Shown here: positions 12,085-20,488 of the stretch, piece by piece
Position numbering within the stretch: the stretch's first letter is position 1
Layout: every line of letters begins with the position of its first letter
Assembly (NCBI GenBank): GCA_964614515.1
Contig: CAZTPJ010000013.1
Span: 1-64,000, forward strand
Direction: 5' to 3'
Length of the DNA stretch: 64,000 bases
Origin: CAZTPJ01 sp964614515
GTDB lineage: Bacteria > Planctomycetota > Phycisphaerae > Phycisphaerales > UBA1924
Translations under genes and position numbers: made by a program
Notes under the pieces: model-generated
Database searches by the model: none
The model's input: only the letters and a program-made list of their open reading frames with translations
What the model was told of the DNA's origin: nothing

Positions 12085-13155
12085 ATGTCCACCGCCATTG
12101 ACATCGAGAACCTCTCCAAGACGTTCGGTACAGGATCGACGGCCGCGAGGGCTGTCGATGGCATTTCGCTGCGCATCGAGCCGGGGGAGTTGTTCTTTCT
12201 GCTTGGGCCGTCGGGCTGTGGCAAGACGACGCTGCTGCGGATGATCGCGGGGTTCATCGAGCCGACGAGCGGGAAGATCGCGTTTAGCGGGCGCGACGTG
12301 ACGGACCTGCCGCCGAACAAGCGCAACACGGGGATGGTGTTTCAGTCGTATGCGCTGTGGCCGCACATGTCCGTGCAGCGCAACGTGGCGTATGGGCTTG
12401 GGGTGAGGAAGGTTTCGCGAAAGGATCAGGCGTCGCGTGCGCTGCGGGCGCTGGAAGAGGTGCGGATGGAGGCGCTGGCCGCACGCAAGCCGAATCAACT
12501 CTCCGGCGGGCAGCAGCAGCGCGTGGCGCTGGCGCGGGCGCTGGTGGTACGGCCGGATGTGCTGCTGCTTGATGAGCCGTTGTCGAATCTTGATGCGCGG
12601 CTTCGCGTGCAGTTGCGCGGGGAGATTCGCCGGACGTGCAAGGATGCGGGAATCACGACGGTGTATGTGACGCACGATCAGAAGGAGGCGCTGAGCATGG
12701 CGGATCGCATCGCCGTGCTCGACGCGGGGCGCATCGCGCAGCTCGGCACGCCGATGGAGGTGTATCGGCAGCCCACATCGCGATTCGTCGCGGAGTTCAT
12801 GGGCGAGCCGAACCTGATCCCCGGCGAGGTTCGCGAAGGGGGGGGGACGATTCATACCGCGCTGGGGCCGCTGGTGTCGTCACATTCGGTCGTGCCCGGC
12901 GGCGTGCTGGTGGCGATTCGTCCGGAGTCGCTGCGCATCGTCGAGGCCGGGGGCGGGGCGAACGCCCTTTCGGCGGTGGTCGAAGAGGCCGTGTATCTGG
13001 GCGAAACCGTGCAATATCTGGTGTCGGTTGGTTCGGGCAAGGCGCGGGTGCAGTTGCGGGTGGCGCACATGAATCCGGATGCGTCGGCGGTGCGTTCGAA
13101 CGCGGGGATCACGCTGCGCATCGCGCCCGAGGACGTCGTCGTGCTGCCGGCCTAA
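12085..13155 (+). CDS. ABC transporter ATPase, PotA/FbpC/MalK type with TOBE domain
   Basis: A 356-residue ATPase of the import type. It has Walker A GPSGCGKTT, the signature LSGGQQQR, Walker B VLLLDEPLSNLDARLR, and the H-loop TVYVTHDQKEA. The C-terminal 120 residues form a TOBE-like regulatory domain. This class serves spermidine/putrescine, ferric iron, sulfate, thiosulfate or sugar importers; the sequence alone does not decide among them. No permease or binding-protein gene is adjacent, so it may have been separated from its partners by the gap upstream or may be shared between importers. A nine-G run (12838-12846) encodes the GGG of REGGGTIH. Its stop converges with that of asnB within four bases. 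Confidence 0.9.
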   Translation: MSTAIDIENLSKTFGTGSTAARAVDGISLRIEPGELFFLLGPSGCGKTTLLRMIAGFIEPTSGKIAFSGRDVTDLPPNKRNTGMVFQSYALWPHMSVQRNVAYGLGVRKVSRKDQASRALRALEEVRMEALAARKPNQLSGGQQQRVALARALVVRPDVLLLDEPLSNLDARLRVQLRGEIRRTCKDAGITTVYVTHDQKEALSMADRIAVLDAGRIAQLGTPMEVYRQPTSRFVAEFMGEPNLIPGEVREGGGTIHTALGPLVSSHSVVPGGVLVAIRPESLRIVEAGGGANALSAVVEEAVYLGETVQYLVSVGSGKARVQLRVAHMNPDASAVRSNAGITLRIAPEDVVVLPA

Positions 13156-15221
13156 GCAGAACTTGCCGCCAACTGTTTCGCCCAGATCGACAGCACGAGC
13201 AGCATGTACAACCGCTGCGAATGATCGCGGCCCTTCCACGGCCAGCGCGATGACTTCCCCGCCGCATCATGTTCGCGCAGCATTCGATGCACGAACCTCA
13301 TGTCGATCATCGCGCTGATGCCCAGCGAATCCGGCCCGAACGGCTCCGGCCCCGTGAGGTGATCCATCAGCAGTTGACGCATCCCGCCATAGTCCGTGCG
13401 AAACCACTCACCGATGGGAATGGCGAAGCCCATCTTCGGGCGATCGACATCACACCCGGGCAGATGGACCCGCGCGATGCTTCGCAGCATTTCCTTGCGC
13501 TGGCCGTGGGGCATGAGGTCGGAAAACGGCGCGGACAGGCACGCGTGCGAGAGCATGGGATCGAGGAATGGGCATCGCACTTCGAGGGCGACGGCCATCG
13601 AGGCCGTGTCCGTCTTGCGGAGCAGATCATCGGGCAGATAGTTGAAGACATCCCAGACGATGGCGTTGTGTGTGCCGTGAATGGCCCAGTGCGGCTGTGC
13701 GGGTTGCACGCGCGGGGCGAGGCGTCTCAGGTCGCGCGTGGGGAAGATCGAGACGAGATCGATGTATCCGAGACCGCCGGCGGACTCGATGAACCGCGCG
13801 GCGCGTGTCGAGAGGGCCTTGGGATCATGGCGCGGAAGCAGGCTCGTGGGCAACAGGCTAAACCAACCCGAAGGCATCATGCGAAAGGATGTGGGCAGTC
13901 GATCCGCCGCGAGATACCGGTCATATCCCACGAACATCTCATCGCCGCCATCGCCGCTGAGCGCGACCGTGACGTGTTGCCTCGCAGCGCGGCTGACCCA
14001 GTGCGTCGGCAACAGCGAACTATCGCCGAAGGGCAGGCCGAGTTGCTTGATGAGATGCACAAGGTCCGTCGCGGGGTCCACGTGACACTCCAGCGTCGCA
14101 TGATCCGTGTGCAAATCCCCCGCGACTTTCTCCGCGTGTGCGGATTCGTCATAGCGATCGTCGGGCATTCGCACGGTGAACGTGCGCAGCGAGCCGAGTT
14201 TCCGGCGTGCGATCGCGGCGATCAGCGATGAATCCACGCCGCCGGAGAGGAAGCACCCCAGCGGCACATCGCTTTCGAGTCGTGCTTCGACGGCGCGAGT
14301 GAGCAGGACTTCGGCATCGCCGGGTGTGAGGCTCTCTTCGCGGCGCGGCGATTGAATCGTGCCGCTTTCCGTTCGCCAGCCGTGCATTCGCCAGCCGCCC
14401 TCCATGTGCGGAAGTCGAAGCGATGCCGACGGAAGCACGCTCTGCACCCACGATCCGGGCGGATCACGCCCGAAACCAAAACGCAACCACGGTTCGAGGC
14501 CCGGTGTTAGATACTGGGCGTCGATGCGTATCCCAAGATCGCGATGCCACTGCCACAAGCCGGCACACGAACTCGCGAAAGCCAGCAGCGTCATGCCGTC
14601 CGCACGCTGCGCCGCTGAAACATACAGCGGCTTCTCGCCGTAGCGATCGCGCGCCACGATGAGTTCGCCGGCCGCGCCATCCCACAGTGCTGTCGCGTGC
14701 ATGCCCACAACGCGATCGAACAGATCACGCCCCCACTGCCGCCAGCCGTGAATCAGTACTTCGGTGTCGCTGTGGTCGGTGGTGAACGTGTGGCCGAGGT
14801 GTTCGAGATCGCGCCGAAGGTCGCGGTGGTTGTAAATGCACCCGTTGAAGCACACGGCCACCGCACCCCGTGCGCCCTTTTCGCACGCCCGACACGGCCG
14901 TAGTCCATGCCGCGCGGTCCGCGCATACGGCTCGAACTCCGCATTCTCCCAATCGACGCCCGCGTTCGCCGAGCCGGCAAGCACCATGGGCTGATGTCCG
15001 CCCGCGTCATCGAGGATCGACAGCCGCCGATGCACCAGCGCGACATCGACGATCGCGCCATCCGGCCGTAGCGCCCGGTCGCGAAACCGTCCATACCCAT
15101 CCGGCCCGCGGTGCATGATCTTCGCGTCGAGAATGTCGAGCCATTCCTCGGGGATCGCGCGATCCGCCGGCGCTGCATCGCCTCCACGCTGAACACGGAT
15201 AATCCCGGCGATGCCGCACAT
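13152..15221 (-). CDS. asnB: Asparagine synthase (glutamine-hydrolysing)
   Basis: A 689-residue enzyme with an N-terminal class II glutaminase domain (catalytic Cys2 in MCGIAGI, then IMHRGPDGYG and HRRLSILD) and a C-terminal PP-loop synthetase domain (LSGGVDSSLIAAIARRK). It would make asparagine from aspartate, glutamine and ATP, or amidate another substrate. Two oddities: the usual NGEIYN glutamine-binding loop reads NGCIYN, replacing the glutamate that normally contacts glutamine, and about 25 Cys/Arg/Gly-rich residues are inserted just before it (around HGLRPCRACEKGARG). The start at 15221 is forced by Cys2. It is longer than E. coli AsnB (554) but like many planctomycete forms. Confidence 0.9.
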   Translation of the reverse strand: MCGIAGIIRVQRGGDAAPADRAIPEEWLDILDAKIMHRGPDGYGRFRDRALRPDGAIVDVALVHRRLSILDDAGGHQPMVLAGSANAGVDWENAEFEPYARTARHGLRPCRACEKGARGAVAVCFNGCIYNHRDLRRDLEHLGHTFTTDHSDTEVLIHGWRQWGRDLFDRVVGMHATALWDGAAGELIVARDRYGEKPLYVSAAQRADGMTLLAFASSCAGLWQWHRDLGIRIDAQYLTPGLEPWLRFGFGRDPPGSWVQSVLPSASLRLPHMEGGWRMHGWRTESGTIQSPRREESLTPGDAEVLLTRAVEARLESDVPLGCFLSGGVDSSLIAAIARRKLGSLRTFTVRMPDDRYDESAHAEKVAGDLHTDHATLECHVDPATDLVHLIKQLGLPFGDSSLLPTHWVSRAARQHVTVALSGDGGDEMFVGYDRYLAADRLPTSFRMMPSGWFSLLPTSLLPRHDPKALSTRAARFIESAGGLGYIDLVSIFPTRDLRRLAPRVQPAQPHWAIHGTHNAIVWDVFNYLPDDLLRKTDTASMAVALEVRCPFLDPMLSHACLSAPFSDLMPHGQRKEMLRSIARVHLPGCDVDRPKMGFAIPIGEWFRTDYGGMRQLLMDHLTGPEPFGPDSLGISAMIDMRFVHRMLREHDAAGKSSRWPWKGRDHSQRLYMLLVLSIWAKQLAASSA

Positions 15222-15350
15222 CGGCGGGAGTGTACGCGGTGTTGAACTGCGTGCCGTGGCGCATCGCCCGACAATCCGAGGCGGATTTTCGGAGCACGCG
15301 GGACTTTGGCCGATACACTCATGCACACACGGTCCACGGAGGGACGATCC

Positions 15351-16010
15351 ATGAAATCCATTCTCGCGTTCCCGTTTTCCCGCGTCGTCACCACGACGGC
15401 GGTGGTCATCATCGGCGGCACGGCCGGGGTGCTGGGATACAACTACATCCGCGCTGACCTGGCCGCGGATATTTATCGCAGACGCCTGAGCGAACTCGCC
15501 GGCAACTATGAGACGCTCCGCCTGACATACAACGAGGCGGTGCGCAAGACGGCCGTGACCGAACTGATCGTCAAGGATCGTCGCTTGTCGGTTGTGATTC
15601 GCACGGCCGCCGGGACGGTCGAAGAGATCGCCACGCCGTTTGACCCGGCGCGCGAGGTCTATGTGGACTATGTCGTGCTCGATGGACGGCTATGGATCCG
15701 CCGCGTGTTTGACTCGCACACGCCGCCGGGCGAGGGGCTTGTGATCGACCCGGCGATGGGCGATATCGACTGGCAGTCGCCGCGTGCAGCGTATGGCAAG
15801 GCCGTGTATCGCAGGCTTGATGAAGGCCGTTGGATCATCACGGTGACGGGCGATGGTTCGCTGGGCCTTGCCAAGGCGCCGGCGAACGCGGGGCCGTTGG
15901 AGCGGGCGCCGGAAGTCCGCGAGTATGAACAGGCGACGCGGCAGGCGGATGAAGTGGCCAACGCGATCGGTCTCTCGGACGTCTTTCGACGGGTGATCTT
16001 CCGTCGATGA
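15351..16010 (+). CDS. Membrane-anchored hypothetical protein
   Basis: A 219-residue protein with one N-terminal hydrophobic anchor (VVTTTAVVIIGGTAGVLGYNYI) and a soluble remainder that would lie in the periplasm. A GGAGGG ribbosome-binding sequence seven bases before ATG 15351 fixes the start. The soluble part contains short beta-rich segments such as LSVVIRTAAGTVEEI and WIITVTGDGSLGL but no family I recognise. It is divergent from asnB and is followed by the IPT/TIG membrane protein on the same strand. Confidence 0.7.
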   Translation: MKSILAFPFSRVVTTTAVVIIGGTAGVLGYNYIRADLAADIYRRRLSELAGNYETLRLTYNEAVRKTAVTELIVKDRRLSVVIRTAAGTVEEIATPFDPAREVYVDYVVLDGRLWIRRVFDSHTPPGEGLVIDPAMGDIDWQSPRAAYGKAVYRRLDEGRWIITVTGDGSLGLAKAPANAGPLERAPEVREYEQATRQADEVANAIGLSDVFRRVIFRR

Positions 16011-16204
16011 TGCACCGCGACGGTTCGGCCCGCACGCGAGGTCCATTGCCGACACACTCGCCGCGCCAAATCGCGCATTTTTTGCGCCGCGTCCTCAGCC
16101 ACAGCATCAACAATCGCCACTCAACTGTCGCCCCGCCTTGCGTTGAGACCGCGGGGGACGCACAATGTTCGCTGAGCCTGTACACCCTCGTGGAGACCCA
16201 GCCA

Positions 16205-17164
16205 GTGAGTCAGGAAGAACCCAAGCGGCACGAATCCAAACGATCGGCCACCAACCTCTTGCACGGCGATCTTGGGCTTGCGGGCGGATCGCCAGCCGGA
16301 ACTCAGCGGGATGAGCAGGTCGCCGGACCGGCGATCTGTCTCATCGGTGGGTATCTCCTGCTGGTGGCCGTGCTGTTTGGGTGGGCTATTCTCGCGATTT
16401 TTCCGGAAACTGGCTCCGCTGCGAGTGGAGGCAGCGGCAAGCCGGTCTTCGGCGAGTTCAGAATCGGAGGCTGGACCATCCTCGGACCGCCGCCGGCCAA
16501 GCCCGAGGACTCCGTGCCGTACATGCAGCTCACGCCCGAGCGCGGCCTGATCTTCCTGGCGATGCTCGCGGGCGTGCTTGGGAGTTTCATGCACGCAGCG
16601 CAGTCCTTCGCCGCCTATGTCGGGAACAAGGAACTCAAGGCCTCGTGGGTCTGGTGGTATCTGCTTCGTCCATTCATCGGCGCGGTTCTGGGTGTGTTGT
16701 TCTATTTCGTGATTCGCGCGGGGATGATGGGGGCTGACAGCAACGGCGTCAGCCCGTACGGCGTTGTCGCCCTCGGTGGCCTCGCCGGGTGGTTCTCCAA
16801 GAACGCCACGGAAAAGCTCGCCGAAGTCTTCGACACGCTCTTCCGCATCGACCCCGCGCGACGCGCCCGATACAAGGACACGCTCGCCGAAACGCCCGAA
16901 GCGCCAAAGATCGCCTCCATCACGCCCGATCACGTCGGGCGAGCCGATTCGCGCATCACCATCAAGGGTGAGTCGTTCGCTCCCAACGCCTACGTCACCA
17001 TCAACAATGCGCGATGTCGCACGATCTCCAGCAAGCCCGACGAGCTCATCATCGAGATCACGCCCGAGAAACGACCGGCCGAGCCAGGGGACGCGATCGT
17101 GAAGGTCGTCAACCCAACCCCGAGCAAGACGGAGTCAACCCCGGCCACGCTTCGATTCGATTGA
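16205..17164 (+). CDS. Membrane protein with C-terminal IPT/TIG domain
   Basis: A protein of 319 residues. The N-terminal half has three hydrophobic segments (one near GPAICLIGGYLLLVAVLFGW, one at GLIFLAMLAGVLGSFMHAAQ, one at FIGAVLGVLFYFVIRAG). The last 85 residues (KIASITPDHVGRADSRITIK, FAPNAYVTINNARC, DAIVKVVNPTPSKT) form a typical IPT/TIG immunoglobulin-like fold. The GTG at 16205 is taken as start because ggaga lies nine bases upstream and the homology-free upstream stretch is Arg/Ser-rich. Role unknown; the fold is used in binding and cell-surface proteins. Confidence 0.68.
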   Translation: MSQEEPKRHESKRSATNLLHGDLGLAGGSPAGTQRDEQVAGPAICLIGGYLLLVAVLFGWAILAIFPETGSAASGGSGKPVFGEFRIGGWTILGPPPAKPEDSVPYMQLTPERGLIFLAMLAGVLGSFMHAAQSFAAYVGNKELKASWVWWYLLRPFIGAVLGVLFYFVIRAGMMGADSNGVSPYGVVALGGLAGWFSKNATEKLAEVFDTLFRIDPARRARYKDTLAETPEAPKIASITPDHVGRADSRITIKGESFAPNAYVTINNARCRTISSKPDELIIEITPEKRPAEPGDAIVKVVNPTPSKTESTPATLRFD

Positions 17165-17213
17165 TCGACGCTCACGCCCCGATGATGGTCCGCGACCCGC
17201 TATCCTGTGTGTG

Positions 17214-17666
17214 ATGGCCAAGGCTCAAGCCACATCACGCGCGGCACGAACCGAGAGTCGGCGAGCCTCCACGGCCTCCGCCCATCAGCGCGTGCGCGAG
17301 GCCCACTCCGCGGAAACCGCTGAAGATTACGTCGAGGCGGTGGCGGACATCATCGCCGCCAAGGGCGAAGCGCGCGTCTCAGACCTGACCCACCGCTTCG
17401 GCGTCAGCCACGTCACCGTCAGCCGCACGGTGGGCAGACTCGTGCGGGCGGGGCTGGTCGAGACCTCGCCGTATCAGCCGATCACGCTTACACGGGCCGG
17501 GCGATCGCTGGCCCAGCGCGCCAGGCACCGCCACGCCATCGTGCTCAAATTCCTCCTGTCGCTTGGCATTGATCCGGTCACGGCCGAGCAGGATGCCGAG
17601 GGCATCGAACACCACGTCAGCGCCAGGACGCTGGCGGCGTTTGAGGCGTTTACGGGCCGGAGATGA
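17214..17666 (+). CDS. mntR: MntR/DtxR-family metal-dependent transcriptional regulator
   Basis: A 150-residue regulator. An alanine/arginine-rich N-terminal extension of about 30 residues precedes the winged helix (ETAEDYVEAVADIIAAKGEA, then VSDLTHRFGVSHVTVSRTVG), followed by the dimerisation and metal-binding helix region (RHRHAIVLKFLLSLGIDPVTAEQDAEGIEHHVS). The short form without an SH3 domain is typical of MntR. It lies directly upstream of a Mn/Zn ABC importer locus on the same strand, which supports a role in repressing uptake when manganese is plentiful. Two 14-bp palindromes lie between it and the next gene and are candidate operators. Confidence 0.88.
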   Translation: MAKAQATSRAARTESRRASTASAHQRVREAHSAETAEDYVEAVADIIAAKGEARVSDLTHRFGVSHVTVSRTVGRLVRAGLVETSPYQPITLTRAGRSLAQRARHRHAIVLKFLLSLGIDPVTAEQDAEGIEHHVSARTLAAFEAFTGRR

Positions 17667-17700
17667 TCGTTCTATCGCCGGGAATCTTCGCGGCTTGACC

Positions 17701-17745
17701 GTAGCCGTAGCCGTGGCTACGATGGTTGTCCGTAGCCGAGGCTAC
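17701..17745. promoter_or_regulatory. Pair of 14-bp palindromes GTAGCCnnGGCTAC: candidate MntR operators
   Basis: The perfect palindromes gtagccgtggctac (17707-17720) and gtagccgaggctac (17732-17745) share arms GTAGCC/GGCTAC and are 25 bases apart, start to start. An extra half-site gtagcc abuts the first at 17701. They lie 35-60 bases after mntR and just before the first gene of the uptake operon, where a DtxR-family repressor would bind. They were not noticed elsewhere in the window in this exact form. They could instead be another of the palindromic repeats that litter this genome. Confidence 0.45.
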
Positions 17746-17770
17746 AACTTGGCGAGCCGATGGAGCCGTG

Positions 17771-18601
17771 ATGATGCGAAAGCGATGGATGCTGATGGCG
17801 TGTGCGGGCGTGGCAAGCCCGGGAAGCCTCGCACTGGCACAATCGGCCCCGAAGTTCGACTATTCGATCTTCAACCCCACGCCGCGCGACCTGCGCCGGC
17901 CGCTCTCGGCCGACCGGCCCGATTCCACCGAAAGTCCATACACGGTCGACGCCGGCGCGCTTCAGATCGAATGGAGTTTCATCGAGTGGACGCACAACCG
18001 CGACGACGGACAGACCCGACGAGACACCTCGATCATGCCCATCAACCTCAAGGTCGGGTTGACGAACGACATGGATGTGCAGGTGATTCTGCGGCCGTAT
18101 GAACTGGTCGATGGCGACCCCGATGCGGAGGGCTTTGGCGATCTGACGGTTCGAGTGAAGGTGAATCTTTTCGGAAACGACGAGGGCGATCTGGCGGCTG
18201 CGCTGCTGCCGTTTATCACGTTTGCGACGGGGGCCGAGGGGGTGTCGGCCGATCATGTGGAAGGGGGGCTGATCGTACCCGTGGCATGGGGGTTTGCGGA
18301 AGGTTGGAACCTCGGCGGGCAGGTGGGCATCGAACTGGTGCGCGCGGAATCCGAGTATGAGACGATCCTGTCGCACACGGTGGTGCTTGGGCGAGAGATC
18401 ACCGACGAACTCGGCGCGTATGTGGAATATGTGGCGGAATCCGCGGTCGATGGCGACGGACGATACAGCCCATCGCTGAGCCTTGGCACGACTTATGGCC
18501 TGTCGCCCGATGCGCAGCTCGATGCGGGGCTGGTCGTCGGTCTGGACAATCCGCGCACGGATGATCTGACGATGTTCGTGGGAATGACATTGCGATTCTG
18601 A
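17771..18601 (+). CDS. Outer-membrane beta-barrel protein (transporter-like) at head of Mn/Zn locus
   Basis: A 276-residue protein with a signal peptide (MMRKRWMLMACAGV... ending in LALAQ) and a body of short amphipathic strands with alternating hydrophobic residues, ending in the outer-membrane C-terminal pattern MFVGMTLRF (terminal Phe). Segments such as SADRPDSTESPYTVDAGALQ, LKVGLTNDMDVQVILRPYE and GFGDLTVRVKVNLFGNDEGD match the MetA-pathway/transporter-type barrel family that is common in planctomycetes. Its place between the candidate operators and the metal-binding protein gene suggests a role in metal passage through the outer membrane. That is inference from position only. Confidence 0.7.
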   Translation: MMRKRWMLMACAGVASPGSLALAQSAPKFDYSIFNPTPRDLRRPLSADRPDSTESPYTVDAGALQIEWSFIEWTHNRDDGQTRRDTSIMPINLKVGLTNDMDVQVILRPYELVDGDPDAEGFGDLTVRVKVNLFGNDEGDLAAALLPFITFATGAEGVSADHVEGGLIVPVAWGFAEGWNLGGQVGIELVRAESEYETILSHTVVLGREITDELGAYVEYVAESAVDGDGRYSPSLSLGTTYGLSPDAQLDAGLVVGLDNPRTDDLTMFVGMTLRF

Positions 18602-18634
18602 TCGGCCGGTGGCCGATGAAAGGGGATGTACGCC

Positions 18635-19630
18635 ATGATGAACCGTCGAAACGTGTTGCAGGTGATGTCCGGGCTGCTGGCCGTGGTGCTGGCCGCGACG
18701 GCCGCGCACCCTGCGGGTCTTGCGTCCACCGATGATCGATACCGGATCGTCTGCACGACGGGCATGGTGGCCGATGTCGTGCGGGCGGTCGCGGGGGATC
18801 ATGCCGAGGTCATCGGCCTGCTCGGCGAGGGTGTAGACCCCCACCTCTACAAGCCCACGCGAACGGACATCGCCACGCTGATGAACGCCGACATCATCTT
18901 CTACAACGGCCTGCTGCTCGAAGGAAAGATGAGCGATTCGCTGATTCGCGCGGCCACGGCGGGCAAGAAAGTCCACGCCGTCACCGAACTCCTTGATGAA
19001 CAGTACCTGCTCGAGCCCGAGGACTTTGAGGGCCACTATGACCCGCATGTGTGGATGGACCCCGATGCGTGGGCGAAGACCATCGACGTGGTGCGCGAGC
19101 GCCTCGCGGCGCATGATGCAACCAACGCGGCGGCGTACACGGCCAATGCCGACGCGTATGCCGCGAAACTTCGCGACCTGTCCGCTTATGCCGACAAGGT
19201 GCTGGCGACGGTCCCCGCGGATCGGCGCGTGCTCATCACCGCCCACGATGCGTTCAACTACTTCGGACGCCGGTTTGACTTTGAGGTCGTCGGGATTCAG
19301 GGCATCTCGACGGATTCCGAGGCGGGCGTGCGCCACATCGAATCGCTGGTGAACATGATCGTGGCGCGGAAGATTCCGGGCGTGTTCGTCGAGTCAACCG
19401 TCGCGGATCGGCACGTCAAGGCGCTGATCGCCGGGGCGAAGGCCCGCGGGCACACGGTGGTCATCGCGGGTGAACTCTTTTCCGACGCGATGGGCAAGCC
19501 AGGCACATACGAAGGCACATACATCGGCATGATCGATCACAACGTCACGATGATCGCCCGCGGCCTCGGCGGCACGGCCCCCACCGGCGGCATGCAGGGC
19601 AAACTCTCACCCGAGCACAGCGCGCCATAA
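18635..19630 (+). CDS. TroA-type Mn/Zn ABC transporter substrate-binding protein
   Basis: A 331-residue periplasmic metal receptor of cluster A-I. An N-terminal signal peptide (VLQVMSGLLAVVLAATAAHPA) lacks a lipobox Cys. The four expected ligands are visible: H70 (GEGVDPHLYKPT), H138 (HYDPHVWMDP), H204 (TAHDAFNYFGRRF) and D301 (YIGMIDHNV), a His-His-His-Asp set as in Treponema TroA. No long His-rich loop of the ZnuA kind is present, which together with the MntR neighbour favours manganese. The ATG at 18635 has aagggg about nine bases upstream; ATG 18626 lies inside that region and is less likely. The ATPase and permease genes follow on the same strand. Confidence 0.92.
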   Translation: MMNRRNVLQVMSGLLAVVLAATAAHPAGLASTDDRYRIVCTTGMVADVVRAVAGDHAEVIGLLGEGVDPHLYKPTRTDIATLMNADIIFYNGLLLEGKMSDSLIRAATAGKKVHAVTELLDEQYLLEPEDFEGHYDPHVWMDPDAWAKTIDVVRERLAAHDATNAAAYTANADAYAAKLRDLSAYADKVLATVPADRRVLITAHDAFNYFGRRFDFEVVGIQGISTDSEAGVRHIESLVNMIVARKIPGVFVESTVADRHVKALIAGAKARGHTVVIAGELFSDAMGKPGTYEGTYIGMIDHNVTMIARGLGGTAPTGGMQGKLSPEHSAP

Positions 19631-19660
19631 TGTCCGTGATCGATCCATGACCACACGCCC

Positions 19661-20488
19661 ATGACCCGTCTGCTTCGACCATCACCTTCGGTTTCGTCGC
19701 TCGACGTGCTGCCCGAGCACTCGGCGCAGAGTCCGCTGTCGGTTCACGCGATGACGGTGGCGTATCAGCGCAAGCCGGTGCTGTGGGATGTGGATTATGA
19801 TGCGCCCGCGTCGTCGCTCATCGCCATCGTCGGGCCTAACGGCGCGGGCAAGAGCACGTTCGTCAAGGCATGTCTGGGGCTGGTGCGGCTCGCGGCCGGG
19901 CGCGTGGAGTTCTGGGGCAAGGCGTATCGACACCAGCGACGGCGCGTGGGGTATGTGCCGCAGCGCGAGTCCGTGGACTGGGACTTTCCGGTCTCGGCGC
20001 TGGACGTGGTGTGCATGGGACGATACGGGATGATCGGGTGGCTGCGTCCGGTGTCGCGATCGCACAAGAGCGCGGCGATGCAATGCCTTGATCGCGTCGG
20101 GATGGTTGACCTGGCGGATCGTCAGATTTCGCAACTGTCCGGCGGGCAACAGCAGCGCGTGTTCCTCGCGAGGGCGCTGGCGCAGGAGGCGGACCTGTAC
20201 TTCATGGATGAACCGTTCGCGGGCGTGGACGCGGCGACCGAGAGCGCGATCGTCGACGTCCTGCGCGAACTCCGCACGGCCGGCAAGTCCGTGATCTGCG
20301 TGCATCATGATCTTCAGACGGTTGAAGAGTATTTCGACGCGGTGATGCTGATGAACATGCGCATCGTCGCGGCCGGGGCCGTGCGCGAGGTCTTCACGCG
20401 AGAGAATCTGCACAAGACCTATGGCGGGCGGTTGACGCTGCTGGATCAGGCGAGTCAGGCCGTGGCGCAGGCGGGCGGGAAGACGTGA
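19661..20488 (+). CDS. Mn/Zn ABC transporter ATPase
   Basis: A 275-residue ATPase of the TroB/MntB/ZnuC type: Walker A GPNGAGKST, Q-loop in VGYVPQRESVDWDFPVSA (the PQRxxVDWDFP pattern is typical of manganese/zinc importers), signature LSGGQQQR, Walker B LYFMDEPFAGVD, and CVHHDLQTVEEYFD. It would power the two permeases encoded next. Its stop codon overlaps the start of the first permease gene by one base (TGATG), indicating coupled translation. About 28 residues before the first beta strand are longer than usual, so a start further downstream is possible. Confidence 0.94.
   Translation: MTRLLRPSPSVSSLDVLPEHSAQSPLSVHAMTVAYQRKPVLWDVDYDAPASSLIAIVGPNGAGKSTFVKACLGLVRLAAGRVEFWGKAYRHQRRRVGYVPQRESVDWDFPVSALDVVCMGRYGMIGWLRPVSRSHKSAAMQCLDRVGMVDLADRQISQLSGGQQQRVFLARALAQEADLYFMDEPFAGVDAATESAIVDVLRELRTAGKSVICVHHDLQTVEEYFDAVMLMNMRIVAAGAVREVFTRENLHKTYGGRLTLLDQASQAVAQAGGKT

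Noticed and set aside
12085..13155. Calling the ABC ATPase potA or fbpC
   Set aside because: The ATPase class is clear but the partner permease and binding protein are missing, so the substrate cannot be assigned.
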